Source of the DNA: Bacillota bacterium
Lineage (GTDB): Bacteria; Bacillota; Clostridia; Christensenellales; SZUA-584
Direction: 5' to 3'
Length of the DNA stretch: 64,000 nt
NCBI GenBank assembly: GCA_023460085.1
Contig: JAEWRI010000001.1
Location: 62,001 to 126,000 of the forward strand
Below are positions 17,057-24,587 of the stretch, in pieces. The translations under genes and the position numbers were made by a program. The first letter of the stretch is position 1; each line of letters starts with the position of its first letter. The notes beneath the pieces are model-generated. The model saw only the letters and a program-made list of their open reading frames with translations. It was not told where the DNA came from and searched no databases.

Positions 17057-17059
17057 TAT
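17030..17059 (+). promoter_or_regulatory. Promoter of the adh-rex2-hydrogenase operon
   Basis: TTGTAT (17030-17035), 18-bp spacer, TATTAT (17054-17059), with the -35 between the palindromes. About 90 nt of leader precede the ATG at 17149, which follows GAGGAGG. Confidence 0.6.
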
Positions 17060-17148
17060 ACAAACGCACGCATGATTGTTAAAATATTAACGAAGTCAGG
17101 GCTGACTTCACTGAAGAAGCAACGATTTATTTTGAGGAGGATATAGAC

Positions 17149-18339
17149 ATGGCAAGATTCACATTACCGCGCGACCTGTATCACGGCAGAGGCTCGCTGG
17201 AAGCATTGAAATCCCTGAAGGGCAAAAAGGCCATCGTCGTCGTGGGCGGCGGCAGCATGAAGCGCTTCGGCTTTCTCGACAAGACCGTGGCGTATCTGAA
17301 GGAAGCGGGCATGGAAGTCGCGCTGTTCGAAGGCGTGGAGCCGGACCCGTCCGTCGAAACCGTAATGCGCGGCGCGCAGGCCATGCGCGAATTCCAGCCG
17401 GACTGGATCGTGTCCATCGGCGGCGGTTCCCCAATCGACGCGGCCAAGGCCATGTGGGCGTTCTACGAATACCCGGAAACCACGTTTGAGGCGCTGTGCA
17501 TTCCGTTCAACTTCCCGGAGCTGCGCACCAAAGCGAAGTTTTGCGCCATCCCCTCCACCTCCGGCACGGCGACGGAAGTGACGGCCTTCTCGGTCATCAC
17601 GGACTACGCCAAGGGCATCAAGTATCCGCTGGCCGACTTCAACATCACGCCGGACGTCGCGATTGTCGATCCGGAGCTGGCCGAGACCATGCCGCCCAAG
17701 CTCACCGCGCACACCGGCATGGACGCGGTGACGCACGCGGTGGAAGCCTACGTTTCCACGCTGCACTGCGACTACACCGACCCGCTGGCACTGCACGCCA
17801 TCAAGATGGTCAGCGAGTATCTGGAAGCGTCCTACAAGGGCGACACGGAAGCGCGGGAGCGCATGCACAACGCACAGTGCCTCGCGGGGATGGCGTTCTC
17901 CAACGCGCTGCTGGGCATCGTACACTCCATGGCGCACAAGACGGGCGCGGCGTACACCGGCGGCCATATCGTACACGGCTGCGCCAACGCGATGTATTTG
18001 CCCAAGGTCATCCAGTTCAACGCCAAGGAACCGGCAGCGGCAAAGCGCTACGCCGAAATCGCGAAGTTCCTCGGCCTGAAGGGCGGCAGCGACGCGGAAC
18101 TGACCGGCGCGCTGATTGCGCACATCAAAGGCCTCAACGCGAAGCTGGATATCCCGACCTGCATCAGAGACTACGAGGGCGGCATCATCAACGAAGCGGA
18201 GTTCCTGGAGAAGCTCCCCAAGGTCTCCGAGCTGGCCGTGGGCGATGCGTGCACCGGTTCCAACCCGCGCGGCATCACCCCCGCCGAGATGGAAAAGCTG
18301 CTGAAATGCTGCTACTACGACACGGAAGTGAACTTCTGA
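17149..18339 (+). CDS. Iron-containing alcohol dehydrogenase
   Basis: A 396-residue group III (iron-activated) alcohol dehydrogenase that should reduce aldehydes to alcohols with NAD(P)H, recycling reducing equivalents in fermentation. The nucleotide-binding part has VVVGGGSMKRFGF and SIGGGSPIDAAKA. Metal ligands are in GMDAVTHAVEAYVS and HSMAHKTGAAYTGGHIVHG (Asp and three His). Length is normal for the family. It is the first gene of the operon behind operator 3. Classical Rex regulons contain such genes, which supports Rex control here. Confidence 0.95.
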   Translation: MARFTLPRDLYHGRGSLEALKSLKGKKAIVVVGGGSMKRFGFLDKTVAYLKEAGMEVALFEGVEPDPSVETVMRGAQAMREFQPDWIVSIGGGSPIDAAKAMWAFYEYPETTFEALCIPFNFPELRTKAKFCAIPSTSGTATEVTAFSVITDYAKGIKYPLADFNITPDVAIVDPELAETMPPKLTAHTGMDAVTHAVEAYVSTLHCDYTDPLALHAIKMVSEYLEASYKGDTEARERMHNAQCLAGMAFSNALLGIVHSMAHKTGAAYTGGHIVHGCANAMYLPKVIQFNAKEPAAAKRYAEIAKFLGLKGGSDAELTGALIAHIKGLNAKLDIPTCIRDYEGGIINEAEFLEKLPKVSELAVGDACTGSNPRGITPAEMEKLLKCCYYDTEVNF

Positions 18340-18351
18340 GAAACCAAGCGA

Positions 18352-18378
18352 ATGGCGGGGGTTCTCCCCCGCCATCAT
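18352..18378 (+). terminator. Strong hairpin between adh and rex2
   Basis: A perfect 10-bp stem (ATGGCGGGGG 18352-18361, CCCCCGCCAT 18366-18375) with a TTCT loop and then CATTTTC. The short T-run suggests partial termination, so adh would be made in excess over the downstream hydrogenase genes. A second hairpin (CTCCCGG/CCGGGAG, 18382-18400) lies directly before the rex2 ribosome site. Confidence 0.7.
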
Positions 18379-18416
18379 TTTCTCCCGGCGCAACCGGGAG
18401 ACGACAGGAGACTGCC

Positions 18417-19064
18417 ATGGTGACAAAGCCTATCTCCCCGCAGACGCTGCAGAGGCTGCCACGCTATCTGACCTATCTGAAATCGCTGCCGGACAGCGCT
18501 CCCGCCAACATCTCGGCGACCACCATCGCGGAGGCGCTGGGCATGAACGATGTGCAGGTGCGCAAGGACCTCGCGATGATATCGGACGGCGGACGGCCGA
18601 AGGTAGGCTATGTCCGCGAAGACCTGACGCACGATATCGGGCAGTTTCTGGGCTGCGGCGATACGGATACCGCGGTTATCGCGGGCGCGGGGTACCTCGG
18701 GCGGGCGCTGCTGTCCTACGGCGGTTTCGCGGAATACGGCATCGATATCGTCGCCGCCTTCGACACCGACGAGCGCATCGCTGGCACGCACGTAAACGGC
18801 AGGGAAATACTGCCCGCGGACAAGATGGGCGCGCTGTGCCGCCGCATGAACATCCGCATCGGCATCATCACCGTCCCCGCCGCGCACGCGCAGGCCGTCT
18901 GCGACACGCTCGTATCGGGCGGCGTGCAGGCGATTTGGAACTTCGCGCCCACGCACCTTGTTGTACCGGAGGGCATACTCGTACGCAACGAGAACATGGC
19001 CTGTTCGCTCGCGCTGCTGTCCCAGCATCTGCGGGAGGAATGGGACGTCAAATCCCTGCGCTGA
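18417..19064 (+). CDS. rex: Redox-sensing repressor Rex, paralogue 2
   Basis: 215 residues and clearly homologous to the first Rex. The winged helix is about 8-66 (recognition segment DVQVRKDL). The NADH domain has AGAGYLG, the AFDTDE motif and IWNFAPTHL. The wing is GRPKVGY (59-65), sharing the proline-lysine change with paralogue 1. The ATG at 18417 follows AGGAG. It sits inside the adh-hydrogenase operon, so its own level should follow NADH, giving a feedback loop with rex1. Confidence 0.93.
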   Translation: MVTKPISPQTLQRLPRYLTYLKSLPDSAPANISATTIAEALGMNDVQVRKDLAMISDGGRPKVGYVREDLTHDIGQFLGCGDTDTAVIAGAGYLGRALLSYGGFAEYGIDIVAAFDTDERIAGTHVNGREILPADKMGALCRRMNIRIGIITVPAAHAQAVCDTLVSGGVQAIWNFAPTHLVVPEGILVRNENMACSLALLSQHLREEWDVKSLR

Positions 19065-19094
19065 AACGCATTGCCCGGAAAAGGGAGGGTAACG

Positions 19095-19361
19095 ATGAAA
19101 ATCACCGTCTGTATCGGCAGTTCGTGCCACCTGAAGGGCTCCCGGCAGGTCGTGGAGCAGCTGCAACGCCTTGTGGAGCAGCACGGCCTGCAGCAGGAAA
19201 TCGAGCTCAGCGGCGCATTCTGCATGGGGCATTGCACCCACGGCGTCAGCGTCATGGTGGACGAAGCGCTGTTCTCTCTGAAGCCGGAGGGCGTGCCGTC
19301 CTTCTTCGACACCGACGTGCTGCCCAGGCTGAACCGCGAGGAAAAAACCGAACTTGAGTAA
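19095..19361 (+). CDS. Thioredoxin-like [2Fe-2S] ferredoxin
   Basis: 88 residues, the C-terminal fold of NuoE/HydC as a free protein. The cluster ligands are C6 and C11 (CIGSSC) and C43 and C47 (FCMGHC), the CX4C...CX3C pattern of this family. It probably carries electrons to or from the sensor hydrogenase encoded next (13-bp gap) or the HydABC complex. The ATG at 19095 has GGGAGGG upstream. A homologue closes the operon at 26276. Confidence 0.88.
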   Translation: MKITVCIGSSCHLKGSRQVVEQLQRLVEQHGLQQEIELSGAFCMGHCTHGVSVMVDEALFSLKPEGVPSFFDTDVLPRLNREEKTELE

Positions 19362-19374
19362 AGGAAGGATTGCT

Positions 19375-21042
19375 GTGACCGATTATCTTCAGCTCAAGCA
19401 GTCTAACTGCAAGAACTGCTACAAGTGCATACGCAACTGCCCGGTGAAGTCCATTCGCTTCGGTGACAACCAGGCCAACATCATCAGCGATGAGTGCATA
19501 CTCTGCGGCCGCTGCTTTGTCGCTTGCCCGCAGAATGCGAAAGAGATTCGGGACGACGTGCCTGCCGCAAAGACGCTCATCGCATCCGGCGCACCGGTAT
19601 ACGCCAGCATCGCGCCCTCGTTCGTCGCAAACTATGGCAGCGTCACCCTCCGTTCCATGAGAGACGCGCTTATGCGGCTGGGCTTTTCCGGCGCGGAAGA
19701 AACGGCGCTGGGCGCGGAGATGGTCAAGAAGCAGTACGACGCGCTCGTCGACGCGGCGCAGCGCAGCGTGCTCATCTCGTCGTGCTGCCCCACCGTCAAC
19801 ATGCTGATACAGAAGCACTACCCGGACGCGCTGCCTTATCTTGCGCCGGTGCTGTCGCCCATGCAGGCGCATTGCGCGGATATCAAGCGGCGCATCCCGG
19901 ATGCCAAAACGGTGTTCATCGGGCCGTGCATCTCCAAAAAGGCCGAGGCGGAGGACAGCGCCGCGGTGGACTGCGCGCTCACCTTCGAGGAGCTCTCCGC
20001 GTGGCTGGAGGCGGAACAGATTGTGCCCCGACACGCGGCGGAGCCGGAGGGCTGTGTCTCGCGCCTGTTCCCCACCCCGGGCGGCATACTGCGCTCCATG
20101 GCGGCGGACAACCCGAGCTATACCTATCTCAGCGTGGACGGCATCGACAACTGCGCGCGCGCCATCGAGGAGCTTCTGGACGGCAATCGCGGCAATTGCT
20201 TCGTTGAAATGTCGGCCTGCACGGGCGGCTGCGTGGGCGGCCCCGCGATGGACGCAGCGCAGCGCCACCCGCTCAGCGGCAGCATCGCAGTCACACGCTA
20301 CGCAGGCAAAACGGACGCCGGGGTAAGCTGTCCGCCGGGCGCGCTGGAGAAGCGTTTCGAGCTTATGACGCTGCCGCGCGTGCACATCAGCGACGCGGCC
20401 ATCGCGGATGTGCTGCGCCAGATTGGCAAAACCAAGCCGGAGGACGAGCTCAACTGCGGCAGCTGCGGCTACAACACCTGCCGCGAGAAGGCCATCGCCG
20501 TGCTGCAGGGCAAGGCGAACCTCACGATGTGCCTGCCCTACCTGAAGGAGAAGGCGGAGTCGTTCTCCGACAATATCATCGCGCATACGCCCAACGCCAT
20601 CATCGTGCTCAATGAGGACTTTGCCGTACAGCAGCTGAATTCCGCCGCGTGCGCGCTCATCAACATCCGAGACGCGCGGGATGTCGTGGGCGAGCCGGTG
20701 GTGCGTATACTCGACCCGCGGCCCTTCGCGAGCGCGTACGAAAGCAAGCACAATTTTTATGAAAAACAACTCTACCTCGCCGAATACGGCAAATACGTGG
20801 AGCAGATGGTCATTTACGACACGGATTACCACATCCTCATCTGCATCATGCGCGACGTGACGGACGAGGTGCGCCAGCAGCAAAGCAAGGAAGCGCTGAG
20901 CCGCACGACCGTGGAGATAGCCGACCGTATGATGGAAAAGCAGATGCGCGCGGTGCAGGAAATCGCGTCGCTGCTAGGTGAAACCACGGCGGAAACGCGC
21001 ATCGCGCTCACGCGCCTGAAGGAGACGCTGAAGGATGATTAA
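19375..21042 (+). CDS. hydS: Sensory [FeFe] hydrogenase HydS (group C type) with PAS domain
   Basis: 555 residues. The N-terminal region has two [4Fe-4S] sites (CKNCYKCIRNCP and CILCGRCFVACP). The H-cluster domain follows with SSCCPTVN (L1), GPCISKK (L2) and MSACTGGCVGGP (L3). Next come a four-Cys motif CGSCGYNTC near residue 365, a PAS domain (about 405-520) and a C-terminal helix. It lacks the extra N-terminal ferredoxin domains of catalytic HydA. Such proteins are thought to report hydrogen to a downstream effector. The GTG at 19375 is chosen for GGAAGG six bases upstream. It overlaps the phosphatase gene by 8 bp. Confidence 0.92.
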   Translation: MTDYLQLKQSNCKNCYKCIRNCPVKSIRFGDNQANIISDECILCGRCFVACPQNAKEIRDDVPAAKTLIASGAPVYASIAPSFVANYGSVTLRSMRDALMRLGFSGAEETALGAEMVKKQYDALVDAAQRSVLISSCCPTVNMLIQKHYPDALPYLAPVLSPMQAHCADIKRRIPDAKTVFIGPCISKKAEAEDSAAVDCALTFEELSAWLEAEQIVPRHAAEPEGCVSRLFPTPGGILRSMAADNPSYTYLSVDGIDNCARAIEELLDGNRGNCFVEMSACTGGCVGGPAMDAAQRHPLSGSIAVTRYAGKTDAGVSCPPGALEKRFELMTLPRVHISDAAIADVLRQIGKTKPEDELNCGSCGYNTCREKAIAVLQGKANLTMCLPYLKEKAESFSDNIIAHTPNAIIVLNEDFAVQQLNSAACALINIRDARDVVGEPVVRILDPRPFASAYESKHNFYEKQLYLAEYGKYVEQMVIYDTDYHILICIMRDVTDEVRQQQSKEALSRTTVEIADRMMEKQMRAVQEIASLLGETTAETRIALTRLKETLKDD

Positions 21043-22210
21043 GCTCTGCACCGACGTCGGCTATGTAAGCCTCAATAAAAACGGCGAGGCCATCTGCGGA
21101 GACCACGTGGAGGTGGTGCAGCAGGACGATGGCGCGACGATTGTGGTGCTGGCGGACGGGCTGGGCAGCGGCGTAAAGGCCAATATACTCTCCACGCTGA
21201 CCGCCAAAATACTCTCCACGATGCTGGCTAACGGGCTGACGGTACTGGACTGCGTATCCACCATTGCCGCCACGCTGCCCATCTGTAAGGTACGGCAGGT
21301 CGCATACTCCACCTTTACCGTTATCCGCATCGACGACAACCTGGAAGCCGAGTTGATTCAGTACGACAACCCGCACGTCGTGTTGCTGCGCGGCGGTAAA
21401 AACGTGGACTACCCCAAAACGTCAGAAATCATCGACGGCAAGGCGATTTACAAGACACGCATTGAGCTGCAAGAGGATGACAGCTTTATCGCTTTTTCTG
21501 ATGGCGCGGTACACGCGGGCGTGGGCCGCTCGCTCAATTTCGGCTGGCGGCGTGAAGAGATTGCCGCATTTCTGGAGACGGTCTACCGCCCGGAATACAC
21601 CGCGAAGACGCTGAGTTCTCTGCTGACTGCCAAATGCGACGCTCTCTATGGCGGAGAACCGGGCGACGATACCACGGCATGCACGGTGCGCATCCGCCAG
21701 CGCAGGCCCGTCAACTTCATGATTGGCCCGCCCGCTTCTCCCGACGACGTTTCCAAGATGATGGCCCTGTTCTTCTCCAAGGAGGGTAAGCACATCGTTT
21801 GCGGCGGCACCACCTCCACGCTGGCGGCGCAGTACCTCGGCCAGCCGCTGAACACCGGCCTTCCCCGCTACGTGGACCCGGATATTCCGCCCACCGCGGC
21901 GATAACGGGCGTCGACCTCGTGACGGAGGGCGTCATCACCATCAACCGCGTGCTGGAATACGCGCAGGATTATCTGGAGGAGAACGCGCGCTACGCCGAA
22001 TGGAGCGTGCGGGAGGACGGCGCGTCGCAAATCGCGCGGCTGCTGTTCGAGGAAGCGACGGATATCAACTTTTTCGTGGGCCGCGCAGTAAACCCCGCCC
22101 ATCAGAACCCCAGCCTGCCCATCGGCTTCAATATCAAGATGCGGCTGGTAGAGGAGCTTTCGGCGTGCCTGAAGCGCATGGGAAAGACAATCAAAATCAG
22201 TTATTTTTAA
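21035..22210 (+). CDS. SpoIIE/PP2C-type Ser/Thr phosphatase partnered with HydS
   Basis: 391 residues. The N-terminal ~225 residues form a PP2C-like SpoIIE domain: VVLADGLGSGVKA carries the metal-binding Asp, and FSDGAVHAGV and PGDDTTACTVRI carry the others. The remaining ~165 residues (from NFMIGPPASPDDV) form an extra conserved-looking domain that is not recognised. The 8-bp overlap with hydS implies that HydS passes its hydrogen or redox state to this enzyme. No cognate anti-sigma or STAS partner is in the window, so the phosphoprotein target is unknown. Confidence 0.88.
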   Translation: MIKLCTDVGYVSLNKNGEAICGDHVEVVQQDDGATIVVLADGLGSGVKANILSTLTAKILSTMLANGLTVLDCVSTIAATLPICKVRQVAYSTFTVIRIDDNLEAELIQYDNPHVVLLRGGKNVDYPKTSEIIDGKAIYKTRIELQEDDSFIAFSDGAVHAGVGRSLNFGWRREEIAAFLETVYRPEYTAKTLSSLLTAKCDALYGGEPGDDTTACTVRIRQRRPVNFMIGPPASPDDVSKMMALFFSKEGKHIVCGGTTSTLAAQYLGQPLNTGLPRYVDPDIPPTAAITGVDLVTEGVITINRVLEYAQDYLEENARYAEWSVREDGASQIARLLFEEATDINFFVGRAVNPAHQNPSLPIGFNIKMRLVEELSACLKRMGKTIKISYF

Positions 22211-22231
22211 TTGGATATATAAGGAGGACAC

Positions 22232-22708
22232 ATGACACCAACGTTTGACAAGCAGACCGTCGACCGCATCATCGATCGGCGCGGCTGCCAGCCCAGCGCT
22301 GCCATCGCGATACTGCAGGATATACAGGAGCAGTACCGCTATCTTCCCGGAGAGGTATTTCCGCATCTCGCGCAGCGGTTGGGCGTGGGCGAAGCTCACC
22401 TTTACAGCGTCGCCACGTTCTACGAAAACTTTTCGCTGGAACCCAAGGGTAAATACGTCATCAAGGTATGCGACGGCACTGCCTGCCATATCCGCAAGTC
22501 CATTCCCATATTGAACCGGCTGCGCGAAGATCTGGGCCTCTCGGAGGGCAAGCGCACCACGGACGATTTGCTGTATACGCTGGAGACGGTGGCATGCCTC
22601 GGCGCGTGCGGGCTGGCCCCCGCGCTCACCATCAATGACAAGGTATACCCCGCCATGACACCGGACAAAGCGTCTGCGCTCATCCAGTCGCTGAAGGAAG
22701 AGGTGTAA
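22232..22708 (+). CDS. hydC: Bifurcating [FeFe] hydrogenase subunit HydC (NuoE-like)
   Basis: 158 residues with a helical N-terminus and a thioredoxin-like [2Fe-2S] domain. Ligands are C80, C85, C122 and C126 (CDGTAC and CLGAC). It relays electrons between HydB and HydA in the trimeric complex that couples NADH and ferredoxin oxidation to hydrogen formation. A strong AAGGAGG precedes the ATG. It lies 3 bp upstream of hydB. Confidence 0.95.
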   Translation: MTPTFDKQTVDRIIDRRGCQPSAAIAILQDIQEQYRYLPGEVFPHLAQRLGVGEAHLYSVATFYENFSLEPKGKYVIKVCDGTACHIRKSIPILNRLREDLGLSEGKRTTDDLLYTLETVACLGACGLAPALTINDKVYPAMTPDKASALIQSLKEEV

Positions 22709-22711
22709 CTC

Positions 22712-24586
22712 ATGCTGAAGACCAGGGACGATTTGATTGCCCTTCGCGGCGAATGCCGCCGGGCGATGGATGCCGAAAAGAGCAAGATATACGTGTGCGC
22801 CGGTACCGGCTGCATCTCCAGCGGTTCGCTGGAGGTCTATGCCCGCTTTGTGGAGGTGCTGCGCGAGCGGAATATCCCCTGCGCGGTGGAGCTGGACAAA
22901 GAGCCGCATGAGCACGGCACCAGCGTGAAAAAAAGCGGATGCCTCGGGCTTTGCGAGCTGGGGCCGCTCGTCCGCGTCGAGCCCTGCGGTTACCTCTATA
23001 CCAAGGTGCAGCCGTCAGACTGCGCGGAAATCGTGGAGAAAACCGTGCTGGCCGGGGAACACATCGAGCGGCTGGCATGCCGCAGCGGTGAAAGCATGTA
23101 TCAGCGGCAGGAGGATATCCCCTTTTACCGCAAGCAGACGCGCGTGGTGCTGGAGCACTGCGGCGCCATCGACGCAACGTCCATCCGCGAATACATCGGA
23201 GCGGACGGCTTCACCGCGCTGGAGAAAGCGCTCTTCGACATGAGCGCCGATGATATCATCCATGAAATATCGGAGTCCAACCTGCGCGGGCGCGGCGGCG
23301 GCGGCTTCCCCACCGGGCGGAAATGGGCACAGGTGAAGCGTCAAACCGAACCCAAGAAGTATATCGTGTGCAACGGCGACGAGGGCGACCCCGGCGCGTT
23401 CATGGACCAGAGCGTGATGGAGGGCGACCCGCTGCGCATGCTGGAAGGCATGATGATTGCCGGATACGCGTGCGGCTCCGACGAGGGGTACATTTACGTC
23501 CGCGCGGAGTACCCCATGGCGGTGAAGCGGCTGCAGGGCGCTATCGACCAGGCGGAGGCGCTGGGCCTGCTGGGCGACGATATCCTGGGTACAGGCTTTA
23601 ATTTCCACATCCGCATCAACCGCGGCGCGGGTGCGTTCGTATGCGGCGAGGGCAGTGCGCTTACCGCATCCATCGAGGGCAAACGCGGCATGCCGCGCGT
23701 CAAACCGCCGCGCACCGTGGAGCAGGGACTTTTCGGCAAACCCACCGTGCTCAACAATGTAGAGACCTTCGCCAACGTGCCGCTCATCATTCAGCGCGGC
23801 GCGGCGTGGTATAAAGGCATCGGCCCGGAGAAAAGCCCCGGCACCAAAGCATTCGCGCTGACGGGCAACATTCAGAACACCGGCCTCATTGAGGTGCCGA
23901 TGGGCACGACACTGCGCGAGGTCATCTTCGACATTGGCGGCGGCATGCGCGGCGGAGCGGGCTTTAAGGCTGTGCAGATTGGCGGCCCTTCAGGCGGCTG
24001 TCTCACCGCGGCGCACCTCGAACTGCCGTTGGACTTCGACTCGCTTAAGAAGGCGGGCGCGATGATAGGTTCCGGCGGGCTCGTGGTGATGGACGACAAA
24101 ACGTGCATGGTGGAGGTCGCGCGGTTCTTCATGAACTTCACGCAGAACGAGTCGTGCGGCAAGTGTGTGCCGTGCCGCGAGGGCACGCGCCGCATGCTGG
24201 CGATCCTCGAGCGCATCGTGGATGGACGCGGCGAGGACGGAGACATCGAGCTGCTGCTGGAGCTGGCGGACACCATCTCCGCTACGGCGCTGTGCGGCCT
24301 CGGAAAAACGGCAGCAGGGCCTGTTGTCAGCACCATTCAAAGCTTTCGCAGCGAATACGAGGCGCACATCTATGAGAAGCGCTGTCCGGCCGGAAGCTGT
24401 CCGAAGCTAAAAACCATCCGCATCAACGCGGACAAGTGCAAGGGCTGCTCCAAGTGCGCCAAAGCCTGTCCGGTCGGAGCGATTTCCGGCAGGGTGAAGG
24501 AGCCGTTCGTTATTGAATCGGGGAAATGCATCAAGTGCGGCGCGTGTGTGGAAACCTGTCCGTTCCGCGCCATCGAGGAGGCTTAA
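22712..24586 (+). CDS. hydB: Bifurcating [FeFe] hydrogenase subunit HydB (NuoF-like, FMN/NADH)
   Basis: 624 residues. The N-terminal [2Fe-2S] thioredoxin-like domain has C29 and C34 and CLGLC. The NuoF core has NADH/FMN loops GRGGGGFPTGRKW and NGDEGDPGAFMD and the [4Fe-4S] motif ESCGKCVPCREGT. Two C-terminal [4Fe-4S] ferredoxin motifs follow (CKGCSKCAKACP and CIKCGACVETCP). This is the full HydB architecture of bifurcating hydrogenases, where FMN is the branch point. hydA begins 1 bp after its stop. Confidence 0.96.
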   Translation: MLKTRDDLIALRGECRRAMDAEKSKIYVCAGTGCISSGSLEVYARFVEVLRERNIPCAVELDKEPHEHGTSVKKSGCLGLCELGPLVRVEPCGYLYTKVQPSDCAEIVEKTVLAGEHIERLACRSGESMYQRQEDIPFYRKQTRVVLEHCGAIDATSIREYIGADGFTALEKALFDMSADDIIHEISESNLRGRGGGGFPTGRKWAQVKRQTEPKKYIVCNGDEGDPGAFMDQSVMEGDPLRMLEGMMIAGYACGSDEGYIYVRAEYPMAVKRLQGAIDQAEALGLLGDDILGTGFNFHIRINRGAGAFVCGEGSALTASIEGKRGMPRVKPPRTVEQGLFGKPTVLNNVETFANVPLIIQRGAAWYKGIGPEKSPGTKAFALTGNIQNTGLIEVPMGTTLREVIFDIGGGMRGGAGFKAVQIGGPSGGCLTAAHLELPLDFDSLKKAGAMIGSGGLVVMDDKTCMVEVARFFMNFTQNESCGKCVPCREGTRRMLAILERIVDGRGEDGDIELLLELADTISATALCGLGKTAAGPVVSTIQSFRSEYEAHIYEKRCPAGSCPKLKTIRINADKCKGCSKCAKACPVGAISGRVKEPFVIESGKCIKCGACVETCPFRAIEEA

Positions 24587-24587
24587 C

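Larger units (their letters stand above)
16753..17148 (+). other. Regulatory region between lysR and adh (396 bp)
   Basis: No convincing coding frame. It contains, in order, the lysR terminator tail, operator copy 2 with a promoter, a predicted ~140-nt transcript, a strong terminator, operator copy 3 with the adh promoter, and the adh leader. A 100-codon open frame through it lacks a ribosome site and crosses both operators and the terminator, so it is not called. Confidence 0.75.

Noticed and set aside
16780..17082. 100-codon frame in the lysR-adh gap
   Set aside because: It begins in operator 2, crosses a strong terminator and operator 3, and lacks a ribosome site.
18352..18400. Riboswitch before rex2
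   Set aside because: It is two simple adjacent hairpins without a conserved aptamer-like core; terminator or mRNA-processing hairpins explain them better.
17496..19064. 522-codon frame that joins antisense-like sequence inside adh to Rex2
   Set aside because: Only the part from 18417 has a ribosome site and Rex homology; the upstream part is an out-of-frame shadow of adh that reads through two hairpins.
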